Below are positions 1 through 6,109 of a stretch of 18,045 bases of DNA, piece by piece. The DNA comes from CASQEL01 sp036655975 (GTDB lineage: Bacteria; Desulfobacterota; Desulfovibrionia; Desulfovibrionales; Desulfovibrionaceae). Each line of letters starts with the position of its first letter. The stretch's first letter is position 1. The DNA lies in contig JAVVPD010000042.1 in assembly GCA_036655975.1 (NCBI GenBank), positions 1 to 18,045 on the forward strand, in the 5' to 3' direction. Position numbers and translations under genes: made by a program. The notes below the pieces were generated by a model, which did not search any database, was not told where the DNA came from, and saw only the letters and a program-made list of their open reading frames with translations.

Positions 1-571
1 ATCCCAGCTGCGACACTAACGTTTCTAATAATGCCATGCTAAAACAGTACAAACCAGCGTTCACCTCGTGCGGCTCAGGCCCGTACACGGCACAATCATA
101 GTCTTTGGCTTCCACAATCGCCCGCACGGCACCATTTTGCCGCACCACACGCCCGTAAGCTCCAGGTTCAGGCAAGGTCAGCGTTGCAAAAGCCAAGTCC
201 GCACCCTGTGCCTGCTCCAAGAATTTTTTCACTAAGGCGGTAGAAACCAAGGGGGTGTCCCCGTTCACCACCAGCACATGGCTACACTGACCTTCCCGCA
301 GTGCTGGCATGGCCTGCAACAAGGCATGCCCTGTGCCCAATTGCTGCAACTGCTCCACAAAGCGCATATCGTCTGCGGAAAAAACACCACGCACCATGTC
401 TGCCTGATGCCCGATTACTGTCCAGATGGCCCCCCCAAACAGCGGACGCAGGGCATCCACCACATAAAGTAACAGGGGTTCGCCCAGCAAAGTTTGCAAA
501 ACCTTGGGCTTGATGGAATGCATCCGTGTGCCCTTGCCCGCTGCCAATATCAATGCGCCAATCTTAGGCAT
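1..571 (-). CDS. glmU: GlmU, bifunctional UDP-GlcNAc pyrophosphorylase / GlcN-1-P acetyltransferase (5' part, runs off left edge)
   Basis: GlmU acetylates glucosamine-1-phosphate and then uridylates it to UDP-GlcNAc, the cytoplasmic precursor of peptidoglycan and lipid A. Only the first 190 codons are in the window, all from the N-terminal uridylyltransferase domain. The nucleotide-binding loop LAAGKGTRMHSIKPKVL lies at residues 9-25. Further in come QLGTGHAL and the metal-site motif VNGDTPL, and near the edge EAKDYD and NAGLYCF, all typical of the GlmU Rossmann domain. The start at 571 has GGAGA four bases upstream. The left-handed beta-helix acetyltransferase half lies outside the window, so a stand-alone uridylyltransferase cannot be excluded. 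The gene lies downstream of clpB, separated by a strong terminator, and probably has its own promoter. Confidence 0.9.
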   Translation of the reverse strand, partial: MPKIGALILAAGKGTRMHSIKPKVLQTLLGEPLLLYVVDALRPLFGGAIWTVIGHQADMVRGVFSADDMRFVEQLQQLGTGHALLQAMPALREGQCSHVLVVNGDTPLVSTALVKKFLEQAQGADLAFATLTLPEPGAYGRVVRQNGAVRAIVEAKDYDCAVYGPEPHEVNAGLYCFSMALLETLVSQLG

Positions 572-580
572 ATAATCTCC

Positions 581-608
581 TTACGCGAATCGTTTTACGC
601 GACTCGTT
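581..608. repeat. Tandem 14-bp direct repeat in the glmU leader
   Basis: TTACGCGAATCGTT (581-594) is followed directly by TTACGCGACTCGTT (595-608), a head-to-tail duplication with one mismatch. It lies immediately upstream of the glmU Shine-Dalgarno. It could be an operator with two sites or a simple slippage duplication; the sequence does not decide. Confidence 0.8.
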
Positions 609-618
609 GACCTCACTT

Positions 619-652
619 TTTATCGGGCATTACGGGGATTGTAAAGCCGTAA
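619..652 (-). promoter_or_regulatory. Possible glmU promoter with flanking inverted repeat
   Basis: On the minus strand TTTACA (640-645) is followed after 15 bases by GATAAA (619-624), a weak sigma70-like pair in the spacer between the clpB terminator and glmU. The -35-like box is enclosed by a 6-bp inverted repeat, TTACGG (630-635) and CCGTAA (647-652), which could be an operator. The spacing is short and the match imperfect, so this is a weak call. Confidence 0.35.
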
Positions 653-655
653 CGA

Positions 656-679
656 GAAAAGGGAGGCTCTTGCCTCCCC
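656..679 (-). terminator. Intrinsic terminator of the cbpA-cbpM-clpB operon
   Basis: Read on the minus strand, GGGAGGC-AAGA-GCCTCCC (661-678) is a 7-bp GC-rich stem with a 4-base loop. It is followed directly by TTTT and lies about 25 bases after the clpB stop. It shares its GGGAGGC/GCCTCCC core with the terminators near 6083 and 12357. Confidence 0.88.
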
Positions 680-703
680 TTTCTTGTGAGCACACAACGC
701 GAG

Positions 704-3301
704 TTATTCCATAACGAACACCAATCCCGCATCATCCACACGCACTGTGACAGTGCGACCGTCAAGAATTTCCCCCGCAATGAGCTTACGGGCCAAAGGA
801 GTTTCAAGCGCATGTTGCAAATAACGCTTCAAGGGCCGCGCACCGTAGACTGGATCATAGGCCGCTTCGGCAATAAAGTTCTTGGCCTCATCAGTCAAGA
901 CCAGATGAACCTTGCGACTTTCAAGACGCTCTTGCAGATGGGCCAATTGCAATTCCACAATACGTCCAATCTGATTGCGGGACAGCGGGGTAAAGAGCAC
1001 GGTTTCGTCCACACGGTTCAGGAATTCCGGCCTAAAATGGTGACGCAACTCGTCCATAACCCGATCATTAACCCCTTCTTGAATACGGCCCTCGGTGTCA
1101 ATCCCCTCAAGTAGGTGCATAGAACCGATATTCGAGGTCATAATAATAATGGTATTCCGAAAATCCACCGTACGCCCCTGACTATCGGTCAAGCGACCGT
1201 CGTCAAGAAGCTGCAGCAGGGTATTGAACACGTCGGCATGGGCCTTTTCAATTTCGTCAAACAGCACCACAGCATAAGGCTTGCGGCGCACTGCCTCCGT
1301 GAGTTGCCCCCCTTCGTCATAGCCCACGTAGCCGGGAGGGGCCCCGATAAGACGCGACACGGAATGTTTTTCCATATATTCGCTCATGTCGAGGCGAACC
1401 ATATTATCTTCCGTGTCAAACTGGGATTCGGCAAGCGATTTACAGATTTCTTTTGTCCCCCCCCCTGTAGGCCCGATAAAAATTAACGACCCCGTAGGCC
1501 GCGCAGGATCAGACAAGCCCGCCCGAGCGCGCAGCACGGCATCTGCCACCGCGCTGACGGCAAGATCCTGCCCCACAACACGATGGTGTAATTGTTCGGG
1601 CAAGCGCAATAATTTTTCTTTTTCGCTTTCCAGCAGGCGGGAAACGGGAATACCTGTCCACTTACCCACAATTTCCGCCACGTCATCGGGCCGTACTTCC
1701 TGCTTAAGCAGGCGCGTTGTCCCGTCTTCACTGGCATCTGCCGCCGCTAACTGCTTTTCCAGCGTCAACAAGCGGGAATATTTCAGCTCGGCAGCCCAGT
1801 TCAAATCATAGGCCCGCTCGGCCTGCTCAATGGCAAGGCGGGTCTGCTCAATCTGCTCTTTCAGGCCGCGCACCACGTCAATGGAACCTTTTTCCGTTTC
1901 CCACTGTTTACGCATGGTGGCTTGACTCATACGCAATTCGGATAATTCATTTTCCAACTTTTCCAAGCGCTCACGGGAACCTTGATCGCGCTCAGAGCGC
2001 AAAGCCTCGCGTTCGATTTCCAATTGCATGACCTTACGGTTCACTTCGTCCAGATCAGACGGCAGGGAATCAATGTCGGTACGAATCATAGCCGCAGCTT
2101 CGTCAATCAAGTCGATGGCTTTATCGGGTAATTGCCGGTCAGTAATATAGCGGTGTGACAAAATAACCGCCTCCACGATGGAGGCATCACTAATACGCAC
2201 CCCGTGATGAACCTCAAAGCGTTCTTTCAGACCGCGCAAAATGGATATGGCGTCTTCCACCGTGGGTTCTTCAACCATAACCGTTTGGAAACGACGTTCT
2301 AGGGCAGGATCTTTTTCAATATATTTGCGGTATTCGTCCACCGTGGTCGCGCCAATGCAGTGTAATTCCCCCCGCGCCAACATGGGCTTGAGCAAATTGC
2401 CCGCGTCCATGGCCCCTTCTGTTTTGCCCGCGCCTACTATCGTATGCAACTCGTCAATAAACAGCAAAATCTTGCCGTCAGACTTCTGCACTTCCGCCAA
2501 CACGGCTTTGAGGCGTTCTTCAAATTCACCGCGATATTTGGCCCCGGCAATGAGCGCGCCCATATCCAGCGCGAACACCGAACGGCCTTTTAAGCCTTCG
2601 GGCACGTCTTCATTCACAATTCGATAGGCCAGACCTTCTGCAATGGCGGTTTTTCCCACCCCTGCCTCGCCGATGAGCACAGGATTATTTTTGGTGCGCC
2701 GTGATAAAATGCGGATAACCCGGCGGATTTCTGCATCGCGCCCGATAACCGGATCCATTTTGCCCTGACGCGCGGCTTCCACGAGGTCGCGCCCGTATTT
2801 GTTTAAAGCGTCTAGCGTATCTTCGGGGGTGGCGCTCGTCACCTTGGCCCCACCACGTAAGGATTCCATGGCAGCCACAAAGCGGGCAGGGGTCAGATTA
2901 TATTCACGCCACACTTCCCCTAAAGGCGAAGCGGGGGGCTGATCGCACAAAGCCGCGAACAAATGGTCTACACTGACATATTCGTCCTTCATGCGTTTGG
3001 CTTCAGCCTGCGCCAAAGAAATAACCTTTCCCAGACGCGGGGTGATCATGATTTTATGTTCTTCAAGGCCCGTACCCGACACGGAAGGCCGCTTACGCAA
3101 TTTTCCTTCCACCGCCACGGCCAAAGCACGCGGCGCAATGCCCATGTGATCCAAAATGCGGGGAACAATGCCCCCCTCTTGGCTCACCAAAGCCAAGGCC
3201 AAGTGTTCAACATCTGTTTCCTGATGCCCCATGCCCGAAGCAAGATGCTGTGCTTCGGTGACAGCTTCACGCGCTTTTTCTGTAAACTTGCTGATGTCCA
3301 T
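704..3301 (-). CDS. clpB: ClpB, ATP-dependent protein disaggregase (Hsp100), with altered second Walker A
   Basis: ClpB forms a hexameric ring in the cytoplasm that pulls proteins out of aggregates together with DnaK/DnaJ. The 865-residue length is normal for the family. It has the N-terminal Clp repeats (1-145) and NBD1 with Walker A GEAGVGKT (211-218) and Walker B LLFIDELHT. The coiled-coil M domain, rich in Glu, Arg and Leu, spans roughly 400-530. NBD2 has Walker B VVLFDEIEKAH and the closing motif YGARPLKRYLQ. The NBD2 Walker A, usually GPTGVGKT, reads GPTGGGTK at 610-617, so the ATP-binding lysine is replaced by Thr616. This sits beside a run of nine C's (1457-1465), so a base-calling error is possible. 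The start at 3301 has GGAGG at ideal spacing. It is last in the operon after cbpA and cbpM. Confidence 0.96.
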   Translation of the reverse strand: MDISKFTEKAREAVTEAQHLASGMGHQETDVEHLALALVSQEGGIVPRILDHMGIAPRALAVAVEGKLRKRPSVSGTGLEEHKIMITPRLGKVISLAQAEAKRMKDEYVSVDHLFAALCDQPPASPLGEVWREYNLTPARFVAAMESLRGGAKVTSATPEDTLDALNKYGRDLVEAARQGKMDPVIGRDAEIRRVIRILSRRTKNNPVLIGEAGVGKTAIAEGLAYRIVNEDVPEGLKGRSVFALDMGALIAGAKYRGEFEERLKAVLAEVQKSDGKILLFIDELHTIVGAGKTEGAMDAGNLLKPMLARGELHCIGATTVDEYRKYIEKDPALERRFQTVMVEEPTVEDAISILRGLKERFEVHHGVRISDASIVEAVILSHRYITDRQLPDKAIDLIDEAAAMIRTDIDSLPSDLDEVNRKVMQLEIEREALRSERDQGSRERLEKLENELSELRMSQATMRKQWETEKGSIDVVRGLKEQIEQTRLAIEQAERAYDLNWAAELKYSRLLTLEKQLAAADASEDGTTRLLKQEVRPDDVAEIVGKWTGIPVSRLLESEKEKLLRLPEQLHHRVVGQDLAVSAVADAVLRARAGLSDPARPTGSLIFIGPTGGGTKEICKSLAESQFDTEDNMVRLDMSEYMEKHSVSRLIGAPPGYVGYDEGGQLTEAVRRKPYAVVLFDEIEKAHADVFNTLLQLLDDGRLTDSQGRTVDFRNTIIIMTSNIGSMHLLEGIDTEGRIQEGVNDRVMDELRHHFRPEFLNRVDETVLFTPLSRNQIGRIVELQLAHLQERLESRKVHLVLTDEAKNFIAEAAYDPVYGARPLKRYLQHALETPLARKLIAGEILDGRTVTVRVDDAGLVFVME

Positions 3302-3309
3302 ATAGCGTA

Positions 3310-3337
3310 CCTCCTACCAAAGACTTTTGTAGGGAGG
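3310..3337 (-). promoter_or_regulatory. Hairpin that sequesters the clpB Shine-Dalgarno (possible RNA thermometer)
   Basis: Read on the minus strand, CCUCCCUAC (3337-3329) can pair with GUAGGAGG (3317-3310), giving eight base pairs with one bulged C. Three inner A-U pairs (AAA/UUU, with one bulged G) close an AGUC loop. All of the clpB Shine-Dalgarno GGAGG (3310-3314) lies within the stem, eight bases before the ATG. Small leader hairpins hiding the ribosome site are known heat sensors for heat-shock genes. The thermometer role here is inferred; the complementarity is seen. Confidence 0.5.
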
Positions 3338-3358
3338 CAAAGCCCCTGCTCTTTCCAG

Positions 3359-3673
3359 CTACCTATTTAAGTCTTCAAATTTTTTAACTTTATTTTCTAA
3401 TTCCGCGATGCGTTCGAGCAAATCTACAATAATTGTCCCGCCGAGGACGGGAAGCTCAAAGTCGCAGCAGATTCGTTCAAATTTACGCACACGGTAAATA
3501 TCTTTACCCCGAAATAAATACCCATCGTCCCCAGCTTTCGCACTAGCAATCCAGCCCATTTCCATCAATTCCTCCAAACGGGCGGGATGGATTCCGGTCA
3601 CCTCAATAAATTCGGCACGGGCGATATACGTTGAACGGGTGGGCAAGGCCGATTCTTTTTTTACCATACTCAT
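3359..3673 (-). CDS. cbpM: CbpM-type chaperone modulator (MerR-like fold)
   Basis: This 104-residue protein matches the CbpM family: small, a MerR-like winged-helix N-terminal part (residues 14-60, with IEVTGIHPARLEELMEMGWI) and a C-terminal helix that looks coiled-coil (VDLLERIAELENKVKKFEDL). In E. coli, CbpM binds the J domain of CbpA and inhibits its co-chaperone activity. Its position directly after a CbpA-like DnaJ and before clpB supports this role over DNA binding, although MerR-type regulators such as HspR share this context. The start at 3673 has AGGAGG eight to nine bases upstream. A second Met two codons in is possible but less well spaced. Confidence 0.85.
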   Translation of the reverse strand: MSMVKKESALPTRSTYIARAEFIEVTGIHPARLEELMEMGWIASAKAGDDGYLFRGKDIYRVRKFERICCDFELPVLGGTIIVDLLERIAELENKVKKFEDLNR

Positions 3674-3696
3674 GGTCTTCTCCTCCTAGGGTGACG

Positions 3697-3727
3697 TTGG
3701 CAACATTCAATGAATGAAACTTGCCAA
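3697..3727 (-). repeat. Nested inverted repeat in the cbpM leader
   Basis: TTGGCAA (3697-3703) pairs with TTGCCAA (3721-3727), and inside it CATTC (3704-3708) pairs with GAATG (3712-3716) around an AAT loop. AAAC (3717-3720) is bulged on one side. As minus-strand RNA this gives a 12-bp interrupted hairpin ending about ten bases before the cbpM Shine-Dalgarno, which remains free. It may be an mRNA processing or stability element in the cbpA-cbpM spacer. Confidence 0.6.
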
Positions 3728-3785
3728 AGACCGCTACGCCAGACAACATCGTTTCTGGCTTGCTTACGGCAGCTTTGACGCCGCG

Positions 3786-3854
3786 CTGCCCTAGCGGCTA
3801 GAGTGTTGCGCCTTTTTACCATGCTAGTATTTTGAAAACGCAACACTAGGGCAG
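3786..3854. repeat. 16-bp inverted repeat with a 9-base interruption after cbpA
   Basis: The right arm (3839-3854) reads CGCAACACTAGGGCAG. The left arm (3786-3810) is its exact reverse complement except that CGGCTAGAG is inserted after the first nine bases. The insertion also creates a local palindrome, CTAG-CGG-CTAG. The loop is 28 bases (3811-3838). The element begins three bases after the cbpA stop on the minus strand and has no T tract, so it is not a classical terminator. It could be an RNA processing site or the relic of a small palindromic element. Confidence 0.65.
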
Positions 3855-3856
3855 AG

Positions 3857-4804
3857 TCAGGATCGGGCTTTAAAAAGTGATTCCGCCGCAAGGGCGTCCC
3901 ACAATTCGCGTTCGCGCTTGGTCAATTCTGCGGGCACTGTAATCTGCACTTGCACTATTTGGTCACCACGGCTCGCCCCAGATCCCAAGCCTTTCCCGCG
4001 TAAACGGAATTTACGCCCAGAGCTTGTGCCGGCAGGAATATTGAGTTCAATGGCTCCTTCAAGGGTAGGCACACGGGCCTTGGCCCCGAGCACCGCCTCC
4101 CACGGACTGAGCTGGAGGTCAAAATGCACGGTATCTCCTTCAGTGCGAAACTGGGCATGGGGCGCGTATTTTATACGCAAAAATAAATCCCCCGCGCTGC
4201 CCCCCGGCGTGCTGTCGCCTTGCCCAGAAAGGCGGAGCTTGCCCCCTTCGCGGATACCGGCGGGAACGTTCACTTCAAGGGTACGATCCCCTTGGGGCAT
4301 GGTCAGGGTAATGGTACGCCGCCCGCCTTTGAAAGCATCTTCCAAGCTGATGGGCAGGTCTGCCTCCACATCACGCCCCCGACGCTGGCGCGCCGAAAAA
4401 CCGCCGAAAGGATCAGGGCCAAAGCCCCCCCGACCGCCGCCACCGCCCTGCCCCCGAGCAGCCTGCCCAAACATGGCCTCAAAAAAGTCCGAAAAACCTG
4501 CACCGCCAAAGTTTTGCCCGTTGAAATTAAAATTCATATTTTCAAAACCGGGCGCACCTTGGAATTGCTGACCTTCCTTCCAATTCGGGCCCAGCTGGTC
4601 ATACAACTTGCGTTTTTCTGGGTCTTTCAGCACTTCATAGGCTTCATTAATTTCTTTGAATTTTTCTTCAGCGCCTTTGTCATCGGGATTCAAGTCTGGA
4701 TGGTGCTTACGCGCCAACTTTTTATAGGCTTTGGCAATATCCTCGACGGAGGTGCTGCGCTCTACGCCCAGAAGTTTATAATAATCTTTATACGACACTG
4801 CCAT
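3857..4804 (-). CDS. cbpA: CbpA-like DnaJ (Hsp40) co-chaperone
   Basis: This is a 315-residue type II J protein that stimulates DnaK ATP hydrolysis and delivers substrates. The J domain is at residues 1-70 with the HPD motif at 35-37. It is followed by a Gly/Phe-rich linker (about 70-150, with a GGGGGRGG stretch) and two beta-sandwich C-terminal domains, including FRLRGKGLG. The zinc-finger CxxCxGxG repeats of true DnaJ are absent, which points to CbpA. The start at 4804 is preferred over the in-frame ATG at 4819, because GGAGG of the Shine-Dalgarno lies between them, eight bases before the second ATG. It is the first gene of the operon with cbpM and clpB, and its promoter is at 4853-4880. 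Confidence 0.93.
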   Translation of the reverse strand: MAVSYKDYYKLLGVERSTSVEDIAKAYKKLARKHHPDLNPDDKGAEEKFKEINEAYEVLKDPEKRKLYDQLGPNWKEGQQFQGAPGFENMNFNFNGQNFGGAGFSDFFEAMFGQAARGQGGGGGRGGFGPDPFGGFSARQRRGRDVEADLPISLEDAFKGGRRTITLTMPQGDRTLEVNVPAGIREGGKLRLSGQGDSTPGGSAGDLFLRIKYAPHAQFRTEGDTVHFDLQLSPWEAVLGAKARVPTLEGAIELNIPAGTSSGRKFRLRGKGLGSGASRGDQIVQVQITVPAELTKRERELWDALAAESLFKARS

Positions 4805-4852
4805 TATATAGCCCTCCAAATCCGCACGATAATCAATCTTGTTTCCATGTTG

Positions 4853-4880
4853 ATAGTAAGATCTCGACGGCCCACGTCAA
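4853..4880 (-). promoter_or_regulatory. Sigma70-like promoter of cbpA-cbpM-clpB
   Basis: On the minus strand TTGACG (4875-4880) and TACTAT (4853-4858) are separated by 16 bases, with the expected start near 4846. That leaves a leader of about 40 bases before the cbpA ATG. No sigma32-type CTTGAA/CCCCAT pair was found here. Confidence 0.5.
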
Positions 4881-4888
4881 TAGAAATA

Positions 4889-4923
4889 CGGGGAAATAGC
4901 CCTTACACAAGGCTATCTCCCCG
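4889..4923. promoter_or_regulatory. 13-bp inverted repeat between divergent cbpA and the hydroxy-acid dehydrogenase gene
   Basis: CGGGGAAATAGCC (4889-4901) and GGCTATCTCCCCG (4911-4923) form an inverted repeat with one G-U-type mismatch and a 9-base spacer. It sits just upstream of the cbpA -35 box, in a divergent intergenic region where a terminator is not expected. The arm-9-arm layout resembles CIRCE, but the sequence is different from CIRCE (TTAGCACTC). An operator for an unidentified regulator is the best reading. Confidence 0.5.
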
Positions 4924-4953
4924 TGCAGACGGGTACGATCAGAAACATTTTCG

Positions 4954-4981
4954 TTGCATTTTGGCCTGAAATCCCTATATA
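4954..4981 (+). promoter_or_regulatory. Possible promoter of the alpha-hydroxy-acid dehydrogenase gene
   Basis: TTGCAT (4954-4959) and TATATA (4976-4981) are spaced by 16 bases and would start transcription about 45 bases before the ATG at 5032. Confidence 0.4.
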
Positions 4982-5031
4982 CCTATGCAGCGCTACACCT
5001 TGTTGTCAAATACCTCTAAAGGAATAGTATC

Positions 5032-6054
5032 ATGAAAGATATCCGCATTGCCGCCCGTGAACATATGAAAGGCCATTGCCGCATTTGTCCCCTCTGCGAC
5101 GGGCGCGCCTGCGCCGGAGAAGTACCCGGCATGGGGGGCCTGAATACCGGCGCCACCTTCCGTAATAATATCAGTGCTCTTGCCCGCGTGCATATAAATA
5201 TGCAATTAATACACGCAATTGAAGCACCAGACACGAGCACAAGCTTTTTGGGGCAGCCGCTCCGTTTTCCCCTGCTCGCCGCCCCCATTGGCGGTGTGGC
5301 CTTCAACATGGGCACAGCCCTGAGCGAAGAAGAATACGCCCTCGCCATTGTGCAAGGGAGCCTCCAAGCGGGCATCATCCCTTGCACTGGCGACGGTGTG
5401 CCCGACAATATTCATCAGGCCGGCTTTGCCGCCATCCGCGCGGCTGGAGGCCATGGTATCCCCTACATTAAACCGTGGGAAGACCCTGAACTCACCCAAA
5501 AACTGGACGGCGCGCTTGCTACCGGTGCTAAAATTATTGGTATGGATATCGACGCTGCCGGATTGATCACCCTACGCAAGATGGGGCGCCCTGTAAGCCC
5601 CAAGAACCTCTCGGCCTTACGCAAAATTATCGACCATCTCCACACGGCTGGCGCAGCCTTCATTCTCAAAGGCGTTATGACCCCCCAAGACGCTCTGCTT
5701 GCCGCCGAGGCCGGAGCGGATGCCCTTGTGGTGTCCAACCACGGCGGACGCGTTCTTGACCATTGCCCCGGCACCGCCGCAGTTTTGCCCGCTATTGCGG
5801 CCGCCGTGCGAAAACGCCTGCCCATTGTTGTTGACGGTGGAGTGCGCGACGGTGTGGACGTGCTGAAAATGCTAGCCCTTGGCGCGGATATCGTGTCCAT
5901 AGGCCGCCCCCTCGCCATTGCCGCCCAAGGCGGACAGGCCGCAGGCGTACAAAAATTCCTCGAACTCGTCCACGCCCAGTTCACCCAAGCCATGCTGATG
6001 ACCGGCTGCCAGAGCGTCAAGGATATAGACGGGAGACGCATTTTTAGCGAATAA
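5032..6054 (+). CDS. FMN-dependent alpha-hydroxy-acid dehydrogenase/oxidase (LldD/glycolate-oxidase superfamily) with N-terminal Cys cluster
   Basis: This 340-residue protein belongs to the FMN-dependent alpha-hydroxy-acid oxidising family, which oxidises lactate, glycolate or similar acids. The C-terminal half of the TIM barrel carries KGVMTPQDA (213-221) and the catalytic SNHGGR (235-240), where His is the base and Arg binds the carboxylate. It also has the FMN-phosphate motifs VDGGVRDGVDVLKML (267-281) and GRP (291-293). An N-terminal CRICPLCDGRAC (16-27) places four Cys as C-x2-C-x2-C-x4-C, suggesting an Fe-S or zinc site. Similar N-termini occur in homologues from anaerobes as I recall them. 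It is slightly shorter than aerobic LldD. AAGGAA precedes the ATG. It is a single-gene unit diverging from cbpA; the actual substrate is unknown. Confidence 0.85.
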   Translation: MKDIRIAAREHMKGHCRICPLCDGRACAGEVPGMGGLNTGATFRNNISALARVHINMQLIHAIEAPDTSTSFLGQPLRFPLLAAPIGGVAFNMGTALSEEEYALAIVQGSLQAGIIPCTGDGVPDNIHQAGFAAIRAAGGHGIPYIKPWEDPELTQKLDGALATGAKIIGMDIDAAGLITLRKMGRPVSPKNLSALRKIIDHLHTAGAAFILKGVMTPQDALLAAEAGADALVVSNHGGRVLDHCPGTAAVLPAIAAAVRKRLPIVVDGGVRDGVDVLKMLALGADIVSIGRPLAIAAQGGQAAGVQKFLELVHAQFTQAMLMTGCQSVKDIDGRRIFSE

Positions 6055-6082
6055 AGAAGGGCTTTAAAAACAGAACAAACTA

Positions 6083-6108
6083 TCAGGGAGGCCCGAGGGC
6101 CTCCCTGA
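6083..6108. terminator. Bidirectional terminator between the convergent dehydrogenase gene and gatA
   Basis: TCAGGGAGGCCC (6083-6094) and GGGCCTCCCTGA (6097-6108) form a perfect 12-bp palindrome with a GA centre. It ends two bases from the gatA stop (6110-6112) and lies about 30 bases after the dehydrogenase stop. The T tracts are weak on both sides (TTTAT on plus, TAGTTTG on minus). Confidence 0.8.
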
Positions 6109-6109
6109 T

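Noticed and set aside
3670..3891. 73-codon minus-strand ORF between cbpA and cbpM
   Set aside because: It reads through both inverted repeats, is unusually Arg-rich and lacks a ribosome site.
3918..4571. 217-codon plus-strand ORF opposite cbpA
   Set aside because: Its Pro/Arg/Ser-rich composition is that of an antisense frame of a GC-rich gene.
4889..4923. CIRCE (HrcA) element
   Set aside because: The 9-base spacer fits, but the arms do not resemble TTAGCACTC/GAGTGCTAA.
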